Shown: one piece after another, positions 1 to 7,726 of the stretch
Position numbering within the stretch: position 1 is the stretch's first letter
Layout: every line of letters starts with the position of its first letter
Translations under genes and position numbers: made by a program
Assembly (NCBI GenBank): GCA_027487775.1
Contig: JAIYCY010000025.1
Span: forward strand, 335,692-399,691
From: Planctomycetaceae bacterium
GTDB lineage: Bacteria > Planctomycetota > Phycisphaerae > Tepidisphaerales > Tepidisphaeraceae
DNA length: 64,000 nucleotides
Reading direction: 5' to 3'
Notes under the pieces: model-generated
Database searches by the model: none
What the model saw: only the letters and a program-made list of their open reading frames with translations
What the model was told of the DNA's origin: nothing

Positions 1-217
1 CGCCCCACGGATTGCATCGCAGGATTCGCCACACCGACATCCGTGCACCTTTGAAGGGTCCGTGCTTTCGAATCGCGTCCAGAGCATATTGGCTGCACGT
101 CGGATGAAACCGGCAATGCCCCCCCATGAATCTCCCGAGAGTGGCTCGATAGGCATAGATACACGTCACGAGAAGCCCGCTCGCCGTCCGTCGAACCTGA
201 CGCCTGATCCATGACAT
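1..217 (-). CDS. yidD: Membrane protein insertion efficiency factor YidD (partial, 3' end outside window)
   Basis: Reading the minus strand from an ATG at 217-215 gives an open frame that runs off the window edge (about 72 codons seen). It contains the family core: a short basic, hydrophobic N terminus, then CRFHPTCSQYALDAI, then a KHG/RM/WRILRCNPWG tail. These are the hallmark HPTCSxYA and RCNPW motifs of YidD, a small membrane-associated protein that assists YidC-dependent insertion of inner-membrane proteins. The usual family length is 70-100 residues, so only the last few residues are missing. No rpmH or rnpA is visible upstream, so the classical rpmH-rnpA-yidD-yidC order is not kept on this side. 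Identity is confident; the exact start is less so because there is no clear ribosome binding site. Confidence 0.85.
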   Translation of the reverse strand, partial: MSWIRRQVRRTASGLLVTCIYAYRATLGRFMGGHCRFHPTCSQYALDAIRKHGPFKGARMSVWRILRCNPWG

Positions 218-277
218 GTTTGAACCGTATCTGAAAAAGCGGGGCAATCGGAGACCTGAAAAAAATTTGCAACCGGG

Positions 278-306
278 TGTAACCAAACGCGGGCCTTGCG
301 CGTCTT
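278..306 (+). promoter_or_regulatory. Candidate ECF-type promoter (TGTAACC-N16-CGTCTT)
   Basis: TGTAACC at 278-284 is followed after 16 bases by CGTCTT at 301-306. An AAC-containing -35 and a CGTC -10 are typical of several ECF sigma factors, for example the TGTAAC/CGWC pattern of Bacillus SigX. It would start transcription near 313, directly at the 5' arm of the structured RNA that follows. The match is by eye only; the cognate sigma factor is unknown. Confidence 0.35.
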
Positions 307-310
307 ATTT

Positions 311-448
311 GTGAACGGGCGGCGTGACCGCCGGGGTCGACCTCCACGAGGCCGACCCGGACGGAAGGCCGAGAGACGTCCGGATTCGGCCTGAATCGTG
401 TTGGAGCCAGGCCGGCCCTGAGATGTGTGTGTCCTCCGCCCGTTCCAC
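311..448 (+). ncRNA. Candidate structured leader RNA or small RNA upstream of cysH
   Basis: The segment folds on inspection. GTGAACGGGCGG (311-322) can pair with CCGCCCGTTCCAC (436-448), closing a domain of about 138 nt with one bulge. Inside, 335-356 forms a hairpin with arms GGGTCG/CGACCC and an inner CCTC/GAGG helix. CGGACG (358-363) pairs with CGTCCG (377-382), and this excludes an alternative AGGCCGA/TCGGCCT helix. GGCGG (318-322) can instead pair with CCGCC (328-332), competing with the closing helix. A strong terminator follows at 468. Mutually exclusive helices plus a terminator ahead of a gene resemble a riboswitch or attenuator for cysHC; a free small RNA of about 190 nt is equally possible. 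I do not recognise a known class (no RNase P, tmRNA, SRP or SAM-box signatures). Confidence 0.35.
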
Positions 449-467
449 GATCCTCCTATCCCCCTGA

Positions 468-506
468 AGCCCCGGTGCGTCCTTCCCCGCACCGGGGCCC
501 TTTTAT
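468..506 (+). terminator. Intrinsic terminator before cysH
   Basis: A GC-rich inverted repeat (GCCCCGGTGCG at 469-479 with CGCACCGGGGC at 488-498) has an 8-base loop and is followed by CCTTTTATT. The perfect 11-bp stem and T-run fit a Rho-independent terminator for the candidate RNA, or an attenuator upstream of cysHC. The nearest gene on this strand starts about 150 bases further on. Confidence 0.65.
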
Positions 507-550
507 TCATCATCGCCACGTCGACTGAGCACGACGGTCGCCCTGCTTCT

Positions 551-574
551 CTGCTGCTGCTGCTGCTGCTGCTG
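551..574 (+). repeat. (CTG)8 trinucleotide microsatellite
   Basis: Eight perfect CTG units lie between the terminator and the cysH start, in the presumed 5' untranslated region. Such a tract could vary in length by slippage. No coding frame through it is supported. Confidence 0.85.
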
Positions 575-653
575 CGCTGTTCATCTCCGCATTTCCGATC
601 GCATCCTTCCGTGCGTGATGGCTTCATCCGCGGGTCGGTCCTACCATTCCCGC

Positions 654-1355
654 ATGACCGCTCGTCCCCGACCCGCTGCGCCCGATCTGTCGTCCGTCGC
701 GTCTGACGACGCGCCCGCCATCGTCCGGGCGGCGCTCGATCATTTCGGCAGGCGGATCACGTTGAGTTGCTCGTTCGGGGGTGCGGGCGGGATGGTGCTG
801 CTCGATTTGGCTGTGCGACATCGCGCCGAAGTCGATGTCTTTGTGCTGGACACCGACTTTCTTTTTCCTGACACCTATAAGCTGATCGACCGGGTCGAGT
901 CGCGATACAACATCCGCGTTCGCCGGGCCAAATCGCACTTAACGCCCGACGAGCAGGCTTTGCAGTTTGGCGAGGCACTCTGGTCGCGCGAGCCCAATCG
1001 ATGTTGCGATCTTCGTAAGGTTCAGCCGATGGCGCGTGCGGTCGAGAACTTCGACGCATGGATCACCGCGATCCGGCGTGATCAGGCCTCCACGCGATCT
1101 GGCACTGACGTGCTGAGCTTCGATGAATCGTTTGGGATTTGGAAGGTCTGTCCGCTTGCGTATTGGCCTGAATCGCGCGTCGAAGCGTATGTCGCGGAGC
1201 ATGATCTGCCGATGAATCCGCTGCTCTTTGAAGGCTACACCAGCATCGGCTGCACACACTGCACGCGCAAGCCCACGAGCGACGATCCGCGTTCAGGCCG
1301 CTGGGTTGGACTTGGGAAGACCGAATGCGGCTTGCACATGCGCCCGAAAACCTGA
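654..1355 (+). CDS. cysH: Phosphoadenylyl/adenylyl-sulfate reductase, Fe-S type
   Basis: Reduces activated sulfate (APS or PAPS) to sulfite in the cytoplasm, in assimilatory sulfate reduction. The 233-residue frame has a PP-loop-like SCSFGGAGG (38-46), a Cys-Cys pair in RCCDLRK (117-118), a second pair in GCTHCTR (200 and 203) and the C-terminal KTECGLH with the catalytic Cys (225). The CC...CxxC set is what [4Fe-4S] APS-type reductases carry and PAPS-specific enzymes such as E. coli CysH lack. ATG 654 is preferred because family members have about 40 residues before SFGG; an ATG at 615 would add 13 residues. cysC follows 14 bases after the stop, so the two are probably co-transcribed. Their pairing leaves open whether APS or PAPS is the true substrate. 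Confidence 0.9.
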   Translation: MTARPRPAAPDLSSVASDDAPAIVRAALDHFGRRITLSCSFGGAGGMVLLDLAVRHRAEVDVFVLDTDFLFPDTYKLIDRVESRYNIRVRRAKSHLTPDEQALQFGEALWSREPNRCCDLRKVQPMARAVENFDAWITAIRRDQASTRSGTDVLSFDESFGIWKVCPLAYWPESRVEAYVAEHDLPMNPLLFEGYTSIGCTHCTRKPTSDDPRSGRWVGLGKTECGLHMRPKT

Positions 1356-1369
1356 GCATACCTCGCTCC

Positions 1370-1900
1370 ATGCAAGACCACGGTTTCATCCTCTGGCTCA
1401 CCGGACTCTCGGGCGCGGGAAAATCAACGCTTTCGAACGCGCTGCTGCCCAAACTCATGGCAACCGGCCGACGCGTCGAAGTCCTTGACGGCGACGTGGT
1501 TCGTACACATCTTTCAGCCGGCCTCGGCTTCTCGCGTGAGGATCGCGACACCAACGTCCGCCGGATCGGTTGGGTTGCCGACCTTGTCGCCCGTCACGGC
1601 GGGATCGCACTTGTCGCCGCCATCAGTCCGTTCCGTAGCGTGCGTGAAGAACTTAAATCGACGTACCCACGCTTCGTCGAAATCTTCATCGATGCCAGCG
1701 TCGAAGAATGCGCTCGGCGCGATGTCAAAGGTCTTTACGCCAAAGCACTCAAGGGCGAAATCCCTCATTTCACAGGCGTGTCCGACCCGTACGAGCCGCC
1801 GCTGAACCCCGACATCCACCTCCCCACCGCCGAGCTTTCCATCGACGCCTGCGTCGATCGAATCACTCAAACACTGACCAGACTCGGCTACATCAAATGA
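1370..1900 (+). CDS. cysC: Adenylyl-sulfate kinase
   Basis: Phosphorylates APS at the 3' position with ATP to give PAPS. The 176-residue frame has the Walker A motif GLSGAGKST (12-20), a GDVVR segment (41-45), the [17 protein letters not shown] substrate region (51-67), and the [11 protein letters not shown] segment (134-144), all characteristic of CysC. The family length is about 170-200 residues. ATG 1370 gives a clean gap after cysH; a start at 1325 would overlap cysH by 31 bases and add a tail not typical of the family. No ATP sulfurylase gene is next to it, so that step must be encoded elsewhere. Confidence 0.92.
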   Translation: MQDHGFILWLTGLSGAGKSTLSNALLPKLMATGRRVEVLDGDVVRTHLSAGLGFSREDRDTNVRRIGWVADLVARHGGIALVAAISPFRSVREELKSTYPRFVEIFIDASVEECARRDVKGLYAKALKGEIPHFTGVSDPYEPPLNPDIHLPTAELSIDACVDRITQTLTRLGYIK

Positions 1901-2014
1901 CAGACCGCCGCGCGTCATGGCCATGTCGCGCGTGAACCTGATGGCACGATTGAACCACGATTGAACACGGTGTCGTGCGAACAACACGTCCACGACTCAC
2001 CTTGACTCGCGACG

Positions 2015-3355
2015 TCATGCCCGAACCGTGACGCTCTTGGCATGCGCGTCAAGACCCTCAAGTGATGCCATCTCCGCGATCGCGGCTGCGTCCCGTCGAA
2101 GCGACGCGTGATCATATTCAACGACGCTCGAACGCTTGAGGAAGTTGAACACGCTCACGCCCCCGCCGAACCGAGCGGTCGTATTCGTCGGCAGCGTATG
2201 GCTGGGCCCGGCGACATAATCACCTGCAGCGACGGGGCTGTAGCGACCGAGGAACGCCGCGCCCGCATGACGAATCCGTCCGAGTGTTCCGCGCGGATCG
2301 CGCGTCTGGATGCTCACATGCTCGGCCGCGAGTCGATCGGACATCTCAAGCAACTTCGACCATTCGCCAGCGATGATGATCGCGCTCTTCTCGCGCAGGG
2401 CCCGCTCGATCGCCTCACGCCGACCGGCGGTCTCGAGTTGTCTTCCGATCTCCACAACGATGCGCTCTGCGATCTCGCGAGCATCGCAGAGCAGAAAACA
2501 GCGACCGGGATTGTGCTCCGCCTGCGCGAGAAGATCGGCGGCTACACAAGCCGCGTCCGCAGACGCATCGGCGAGCACGACGATTTCGCTCGGCCCGTAG
2601 AATCCATCCACACCGACGGCGCCGCTCACCAGGCGTTTGGCAAGCTGGACATAATCGTTTCCGGGTCCACAGATCTGATCGACCGGTCCGCCGATCGGAT
2701 CGATCCCCGCCGCCATCGCCATGATCGCCGCAGGCCCGCCGATGCGATACATCGTCTGGATCGAAAGCTCATGCGCTGCTGCGAGAAGCAGCGCATTCTC
2801 CCCATGCGCTCCGGCCGGCGTGGTCACCACAATCTCGCGCACCTTCGCGACCTGCGCTGGCACCGCGAGCATGATCAGGGAACTCGGATAGCTGGCCTTT
2901 CCGCCCGGCACATAAAGCCCCACACGATCGATCGCCGTGTATCGCCAGCCCAGCTTCAGTCCCCCTCGATCAAACTGCGATTCCAACTGAGGCAACAGGT
3001 TTGTCTGATACTCGCGCACCTGCGCGATCGATCGCCGTAGCGCGTGGATGGCGTTCGGATTCGTCCGGGCAATTTCATCATGCGCCGACTTCATCTCATC
3101 GCGCGTGACGGTCAGTCGCTCGTGCGTGAAGTTCGGATCATCGAATCGACGGGCGATCTCGATGAGAGCATCGGAACCACGCTCAAGCACCTGCCGCATG
3201 ATCTGCCGAACCTCAGCCTCACGCGTGGCAAGGGGCCCGGCGATCAGCGAGCAAACATCGAGCTTGAGTTCATCGATCAACCTGTCCGCGGTCGACGGCC
3301 CTTTGGACGAGTCCAGATCGATCAGCGGGATGATGTCACCCAGAAAATCAGACAT
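2015..3355 (-). CDS. hisD: Histidinol dehydrogenase
   Basis: Catalyses the last two steps of histidine synthesis, oxidising L-histidinol to histidine with two NAD. The protein of about 446 residues shows the family landmarks in order: YVPGGKASYPSS, the Rossmann-side GPGNDYVQLAKR, GFYGPSEIVVLAD, the zinc/active-site QAEHNPG, and the C-terminal AGPSHTLPT. ATG 3355 is preferred because AAGGAAG sits about 8 bases upstream of it; an in-frame ATG at 3373 would add six residues. The gene stands alone, convergent with cysC and divergent from pdxJ, with no other his gene nearby. Confidence 0.95.
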   Translation of the reverse strand: MSDFLGDIIPLIDLDSSKGPSTADRLIDELKLDVCSLIAGPLATREAEVRQIMRQVLERGSDALIEIARRFDDPNFTHERLTVTRDEMKSAHDEIARTNPNAIHALRRSIAQVREYQTNLLPQLESQFDRGGLKLGWRYTAIDRVGLYVPGGKASYPSSLIMLAVPAQVAKVREIVVTTPAGAHGENALLLAAAHELSIQTMYRIGGPAAIMAMAAGIDPIGGPVDQICGPGNDYVQLAKRLVSGAVGVDGFYGPSEIVVLADASADAACVAADLLAQAEHNPGRCFLLCDAREIAERIVVEIGRQLETAGRREAIERALREKSAIIIAGEWSKLLEMSDRLAAEHVSIQTRDPRGTLGRIRHAGAAFLGRYSPVAAGDYVAGPSHTLPTNTTARFGGGVSVFNFLKRSSVVEYDHASLRRDAAAIAEMASLEGLDAHAKSVTVRA

Positions 3356-3523
3356 ATCGGCAACTTCCTTCATTCAAACGTCAGCTTCAACGTTCCGAGA
3401 TCGGCCCGAATCCATAAGCCTAGACGCCCTGCGAGCGATCGTCGAGCGACCGCTTCTCGATCTCGCGATCGCCAACTTTGTTCTGCATTGGCCAATCGGG
3501 GCTCGTCGGGCTACGGTTGTGTC

Positions 3524-4258
3524 ATGGTGAGGCTGTCGGTCAACGTCAATAAGATCTGCACGCTGCGCAACACGCGCGATCTGAATCGCCCGGATTTGCT
3601 CCATTTGTCACGCATCGTCATGCAGGCGGGTGCTGAGGGTATCACCGTCCATCCGAGGCCCGACGAGCGGCACATCCGCGCCTCGGATATGGGGCCACTC
3701 ACGTCGCTCGTGCGATCGAATCCGTCGATCGAGCTCAACTTTGAAGGCAATCCTTTTCACGGCGATTACCTCGATTACTGCATCGACCTGCGTCCCGACC
3801 AGTGCACGCTCGTCCCCGACGATCTGGCCCAGCGCACCAGCGATCACGGCTGGCTGCTTGATGATGCGGAGATGAAGCGACTCGATCCCGTTGTCAACAA
3901 ACTAAAGTCGGCGGGGCTTCGTGTGAGCCTTTTTGTCGACTTCGATCATGCGCACATCGAGCGTGCGAGGCATCTGGGCGCTGATCGTGTGGAGCTTTAC
4001 ACCGAGCCTTACGCCGCCCGTCACGCGCGAGGCGATAAGAGCGTCGTGCAGGATTTTTCAGAAGCCGCGCGGCGCGCGATCGAAGCCGGGCTCGGCGTGA
4101 ATGCGGGGCACGACCTGAACCTGGACAATCTTCCTGATCTGGTTCGCGCGATCCCCGCACTCGATGAAGTGAGCATCGGCCACGCCCTGATCGCCGACGC
4201 GCTTGAGTTCGGACTCGCCGACACGATTCGCCGATATCTTCGGGCCTGTCGCGCATGA
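3524..4258 (+). CDS. pdxJ: Pyridoxine 5'-phosphate synthase
   Basis: Condenses 3-amino-2-oxopropyl phosphate with 1-deoxy-D-xylulose 5-phosphate to pyridoxine 5'-phosphate, in the DXP-dependent vitamin B6 pathway. The 244-residue TIM-barrel protein contains VNVNKICTLRNTR (6-18), the GITVHPRPDERHI segment, NFEGNP, CTLVPD, RVELYTEPYA, GLGVNAGHDLN and the SIGHALIADAL phosphate-binding end, all typical of PdxJ. The open frame extends upstream to 3044, but that part is antisense to hisD and unlike PdxJ, so ATG 3524 is chosen. Its stop lies 8 bases from the convergent SRAP gene. Confidence 0.95.
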   Translation: MVRLSVNVNKICTLRNTRDLNRPDLLHLSRIVMQAGAEGITVHPRPDERHIRASDMGPLTSLVRSNPSIELNFEGNPFHGDYLDYCIDLRPDQCTLVPDDLAQRTSDHGWLLDDAEMKRLDPVVNKLKSAGLRVSLFVDFDHAHIERARHLGADRVELYTEPYAARHARGDKSVVQDFSEAARRAIEAGLGVNAGHDLNLDNLPDLVRAIPALDEVSIGHALIADALEFGLADTIRRYLRACRA

Positions 4259-4265
4259 CATCGCT

Positions 4266-5048
4266 TCAGAAGAGCATGCCTTGATTATCGTCTTGCTTAG
4301 CCCCTCGCCGCTTGCCCGCCTTGGCGATTGGAGGTCGAATCGCTTCAGTGGGCGGCTTGGCTTCCGTCGGTTCGATCAGCTGTGGGCCCTGGCTTGACGC
4401 GCGATTCACGGCGCGATCCACCCGATGCGCTGCGAGCAACCCGTCTGCGAACGGCTCGAAAAGATCTGCGGCCCCTTGATTAGAAAGTTCCTTCGGATCA
4501 AGCCATCGCGACACATCCTCTGGCGCGAGGAAGACAGGCATCCGATCATGAATCTCCGCGAGCGACGCATTGGCCCGTGTTGTCAGGATCGCAGCGCTCG
4601 CCATGTTCGTCCCGCTGGCCGGATCGGTCCATCTCTCCCACAGGCCAGCGATTGCGTGCGGCTGGTCGTCTGCGAAGCGGATGTAATATGGAATTGCGGG
4701 CGAGCCGTCGGAGGGTCGATGCCATTCGTAATAGCCGTCGATCGGGACGACGCATCTTCGTCGACGCAGCGCGTTTCGGAACGACGGCTTTTCAAAGGCT
4801 GTCTCGCTTCGCGCGTTGATCATCTTCGCGCCGATGGAAGCATCTTTGGCCCACGCCGGAATGAGCCCCCATCGCAGTCCGGTCACGCGCCCCGAGCCAT
4901 CATTCAGCACGGCCGCCACCTGCTGCGTTGGCGCGATGTTGTACCTCGGTTGATCCAATTCCGACGGGGGCCCGATTTCATCGTCCCTGAGAAATCCGAA
5001 GAGATCGACAAACCGACCGAGCCTGAACAAGACCATGCGTCCGCACAT
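4266..5048 (-). CDS. SRAP-family abasic-site crosslinking peptidase (YedK/HMCES-like)
   Basis: The SRAP family senses abasic sites in single-stranded DNA by forming a stable covalent link through Cys2. The 260-residue product starts MCGR, which places the catalytic Cys at position 2 after Met removal and also fixes the start codon. Downstream are YNIAPTQ, LRWGLIPAWAKD, INARSETA, RCVVPIDGYYEW with the active-site Glu, and the IHDRMP His region. The C-terminal 40 residues are basic and low in complexity (KAGKRRGAKQDD), an extension seen variably in the family. Convergent with pdxJ. Role in this organism is inferred from the family. Confidence 0.93.
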   Translation of the reverse strand: MCGRMVLFRLGRFVDLFGFLRDDEIGPPSELDQPRYNIAPTQQVAAVLNDGSGRVTGLRWGLIPAWAKDASIGAKMINARSETAFEKPSFRNALRRRRCVVPIDGYYEWHRPSDGSPAIPYYIRFADDQPHAIAGLWERWTDPASGTNMASAAILTTRANASLAEIHDRMPVFLAPEDVSRWLDPKELSNQGAADLFEPFADGLLAAHRVDRAVNRASSQGPQLIEPTEAKPPTEAIRPPIAKAGKRRGAKQDDNQGMLF

Positions 5049-5114
5049 GCCGGTCTATTCTAGACGCGCAGTTGATGGCGATCGATGCCTGACTCATGTG
5101 CGAAGGCTGATGGA

Positions 5115-6260
5115 TTATCCGCGACTGATGAGGAAATCATCTTCGTCATAGAGCCAGTCGAATCCGCTTTCGCCGGAGAATCGATCGAGGTTGTAGTCGC
5201 CGTAGAGTTTGTCATCGCCTCCGCCGCCGAACATCGAATCGCGTTCACGGTCTACGCTGTCGAGGATGTCATCGCCGTCGTCGCCGTAGAGGGTATCTCG
5301 GCCTTCATCGCCGAGAATCGTGTCGTCGCTCGTGCCGCCCTCGAGCAGATCATTGCCACGCCCGCCGCGCAAACTATCCCGGCCGTTCAGACCGATGAGT
5401 CGATCGTGTCCACTTCCGCCCCAAAGCGAGTCATTTCCGAACTGACCCTTCAGCGTATCGTCGCCCTCGTCGCCGTAGATCAGATCGTCTCCGTCGCCGC
5501 CTTCGATGAGATCGTCGCCTTCGTATCCATAGATTGTGTCGCGATCTTCGTCACCGAAGAGTTCGTCGCTGAGGTCGGACCCGTGGATTTCATCATTGCC
5601 GAAGCTGCCAAAGGCTTCTCCGCCGTCGAGTCCGACACGCAGGACGTCGTCGCCACTTTCGCCGTAGAGTCGATCGTATCCTTCGCCGCCCTGCAGGCTG
5701 TCGTCGTTGGCTCCGCCGTACATCAGGTCATTGCCCGCGTCGCCCCAGAGAGAATCCGAATCGTCCCCGCCGTCGAGCGTATCGTTGCCCGCCGACCCGT
5801 CGAGCCGGTCATTCCCGGCGTGTCCCCACAGCCGATCATTTCCGCCATTGCCGACGAGGATGTCATCACCGCTCTCCCCGCGCAGATGATCGCGACCATT
5901 CCGACCATCGACGCGATCGCTGCCTGATCCACCAAAAATTCGATCCTCCAGCGATCCTCCTCGCAGCGTGTCGCTCCCGTCATCGCCGTACAGAAAGCTC
6001 CGGATCGACAGATCTGCATCGAGCGAGATCAGATCATCTCCCGATCGACCCCAGGCATAAATGCGGGAGATGGACGACAGCGAGAAGCTGCGTACCACGT
6101 CATTGAGCACCACGCGCAATCGCGAGCCGTCGCGCTCGAAGAGGATCGTGTCGTGGCCGCTCGTTCCGCGAACCTCGACCGTGTTCCCGTCGAGGCCGAT
6201 CGAAAGCAATTTGCGGGCTTCGAGTGAATCGAGCAAGAGTTTTGCGTGACGCTTGGACAT
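5115..6260 (-). CDS. RTX (hemolysin-type) calcium-binding repeat protein with LEPR-XLL-type N terminus
   Basis: After a basic N terminus with the motif SLEARKLLS (residues 12-20), the 381-residue protein is mostly a long run of glycine/aspartate nonapeptides of the GGxGxDxLx type (for example GGDGDDLIYGDEGDDTL). These form calcium-binding parallel beta-rolls in secreted proteins. There is no typical Sec signal peptide and no catalytic domain. The LEAR-x-LL motif is the N-terminal signature of a planctomycete surface-protein group annotated LEPR-XLL; its export mechanism is not known to me. The gene is the last of three same-strand genes after an ECF sigma factor and a putative anti-sigma protein, and a TGTAACC element lies 47 bases upstream of its start. 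Confidence 0.88.
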   Translation of the reverse strand: MSKRHAKLLLDSLEARKLLSIGLDGNTVEVRGTSGHDTILFERDGSRLRVVLNDVVRSFSLSSISRIYAWGRSGDDLISLDADLSIRSFLYGDDGSDTLRGGSLEDRIFGGSGSDRVDGRNGRDHLRGESGDDILVGNGGNDRLWGHAGNDRLDGSAGNDTLDGGDDSDSLWGDAGNDLMYGGANDDSLQGGEGYDRLYGESGDDVLRVGLDGGEAFGSFGNDEIHGSDLSDELFGDEDRDTIYGYEGDDLIEGGDGDDLIYGDEGDDTLKGQFGNDSLWGGSGHDRLIGLNGRDSLRGGRGNDLLEGGTSDDTILGDEGRDTLYGDDGDDILDSVDRERDSMFGGGGDDKLYGDYNLDRFSGESGFDWLYDEDDFLISRG

Positions 6261-6729
6261 AAGGCTTCTCCGTTACGTGAAAAGACAGCCCTGCCGCGGG
6301 AAGGTTGGTTACAAAACTGGGGGCAACTTTCACTGCCACTGCTCGCCATCCCGATCGGCCGCCTCCGATAAAGTCTGCCGTGCCTTTGTCGCGAGGAATT
6401 CTCGGGCATCCTCCCAATCCAACCCGCGCGCTGCGCGGATGCGTCCTCACCTGCGCAGCGCAAAATGCGAATTTTGTTAAATCCGGCTTGTTTTGTGCGA
6501 GTTTCGGTCTTCCAAGGGGACCAAACGCGGCGATGGGCCCCGACGAGGGGCGTCAGAAGTGACCATTCCCACACGCTCGTGTGCGCATGCGCGATTGCTC
6601 AGTCCACGTTTCCAACCGCTCGCGCACAGTGGCGGAGGGGCAGAGTGACCAGAAGCGATCAATGAGGGTGCTGAACGTCGAGATTTGCTCGATCGAGTGA
6701 TCGAATCGAGGGTGCGACCGGACCCGCGA
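6261..6729. other. Intergenic region, no gene found
   Basis: This stretch separates the RTX gene from the upstream putative anti-sigma gene. Apart from the TGTAACC element near the RTX start I see no supported coding frame, RNA or terminator. The ATG frames across it have no family features and overlap neighbouring genes out of frame. Confidence 0.6.
6307..6313 (-). promoter_or_regulatory. TGTAACC element upstream of the RTX gene
   Basis: On the minus strand TGTAACCAAC starts at 6313. The same nine bases TGTAACCAA occur at 278-286 and on the minus strand at 51666-51658. It could be an ECF -35 element, but a clear CGTC-type -10 at 16-17 bases is not present. Confidence 0.3.
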
Positions 6730-7503
6730 TCAGAGAGGTTCGCAGGCGATGTCGACTTGGGGTTGGCTGGCGGGTTCGTCGGGGGTAGGACGAGTGGATT
6801 GGCGTCGGACCTCGTCGGCGAAGCGAGTGGCGTCTTCGAGCGTGTTGAATCCGTATTGTCCGAGGATTCGTCCGTCTGCATCTTTGACGGTGACGATGTG
6901 TCGTGCGACAGCGTTTCGTTCGTCGCCGACTTGTTGGTCGAATTCCATGCCGACGGGTGTGTATGCGCCGGCGCCGAACGACGAGGCTCCCCCGCCGCCG
7001 AGCACGCCGAAGCCGGCGGTCGATGCGCCCCCGCCCGCCGGACCGAAGGTTGTGAACGTGTTTGGTCCGAGAAGTCCGCCGACGATGAGACCGAAGAACA
7101 TCGCCGCCGCTGCGACACGAACACCGGCCCAGCTTCCGCGGTTTGCGTTCCCCTGTCGTGCGCGTCCACCATCAATGCGACCGACCACGCCGTCCGACTG
7201 AGCAACACGTGTGCTTTCCGTCTGACCGGACGATCGGAGCTGACTGGATTCCTGAAGCTGCTGTGATTCCTGAAGCTGAGCTTGACGAACCGAGGCGATG
7301 AGCGAGTCGATGGCCGACAGTGAGAAGGCGGGTCCGTCCATGGCGTATCTGCGCAGCCTGCGGTTCTGTTCGAGTTGGATCCGCATGGCTGAGAGTTGCG
7401 GCTCGCGTTCGAGTCGGGCTTCGAGGCTCAGGCGTGCCTCATGCTCAAGCTCGCCGTCGAGGTAGAGTTCCAAGGCTTCAAGATCGCTGGCTGACTCGGA
7501 CAT
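6730..7503 (-). CDS. Putative anti-sigma factor (single-pass membrane protein)
   Basis: The 257-residue product begins with an acidic segment (LEALELYLDGELEHEARLSL) like the DGEL(S/T)-type zinc-less anti-sigma N termini. It continues with a Gln/Ser-rich linker and has one membrane-spanning stretch, VRVAAAAMFFGLIVGGLLG, near residue 145. A Gly-rich region and a C-terminal domain of about 60 residues complete it. No HxxxCxxC zinc motif is seen. The position directly after an ECF sigma gene on the same strand supports the call. A hairpin ends the sigma gene and a TGTAACC element follows it, so this gene may have its own sigma-dependent promoter. ATG 7503 is chosen over an upstream frame extension to 7599, because the DGEL segment then starts at the usual distance. 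Confidence 0.6.
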   Translation of the reverse strand: MSESASDLEALELYLDGELEHEARLSLEARLEREPQLSAMRIQLEQNRRLRRYAMDGPAFSLSAIDSLIASVRQAQLQESQQLQESSQLRSSGQTESTRVAQSDGVVGRIDGGRARQGNANRGSWAGVRVAAAAMFFGLIVGGLLGPNTFTTFGPAGGGASTAGFGVLGGGGASSFGAGAYTPVGMEFDQQVGDERNAVARHIVTVKDADGRILGQYGFNTLEDATRFADEVRRQSTRPTPDEPASQPQVDIACEPL

Positions 7504-7663
7504 GTTGACCTTCTTCACTTTCGCTCTCGCGCCCGCATCTGAGAGTGGATCCGGGCGGTGACTCAAACAAAAAACTCCATACACGACATGTTCATTCACA
7601 CACGTTCAGGGACATTCGCTGACTCACGAGACCTCTAGGCATTGCACACTTGAACCGACCGGC

Positions 7664-7670
7664 GGTTACA
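7664..7670 (-). promoter_or_regulatory. TGTAACC element between sigma factor and anti-sigma genes
   Basis: On the minus strand GGGTGTAACCG lies 34 bases beyond the sigma stop codon and 161 bases before the anti-sigma start. It matches the core seen upstream of the RTX gene and at 278. The expected -10 position reads GTGCAA, which is not a typical ECF -10, so the promoter reading is weak. Confidence 0.3.
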
Positions 7671-7690
7671 CCCAAATCCAGATCAAAACC

Positions 7691-7726
7691 GGATCATCAA
7701 CGGTCATGACTTTCCGTCCGTTGATG
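7691..7726 (-). terminator. Hairpin overlapping the end of the sigma gene
   Basis: CATCAACGG (7695-7703) and CCGTTGATG (7718-7726) form a perfect 9-bp inverted repeat with a 14-base loop. On the minus strand it ends at the sigma stop codon and is followed by ATCCGGTTTTG, a short T-run. It may terminate or attenuate transcription between the sigma and anti-sigma genes. Confidence 0.5.

Noticed and set aside
311-506. Assignment of the candidate RNA to RNase P, tmRNA, SRP or 6S RNA
   Set aside because: None of the conserved core sequences of RNase P, tmRNA or SRP RNA is present; the internal hairpins do not fit the single long 6S hairpin. It stays unassigned.
2108-3040. 310-codon plus-strand frame
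   Set aside because: Antisense of hisD.
3044-3523. N-terminal extension of the pdxJ frame
   Set aside because: Overlaps hisD on the other strand and has no PdxJ similarity; the normal start is at 3524.
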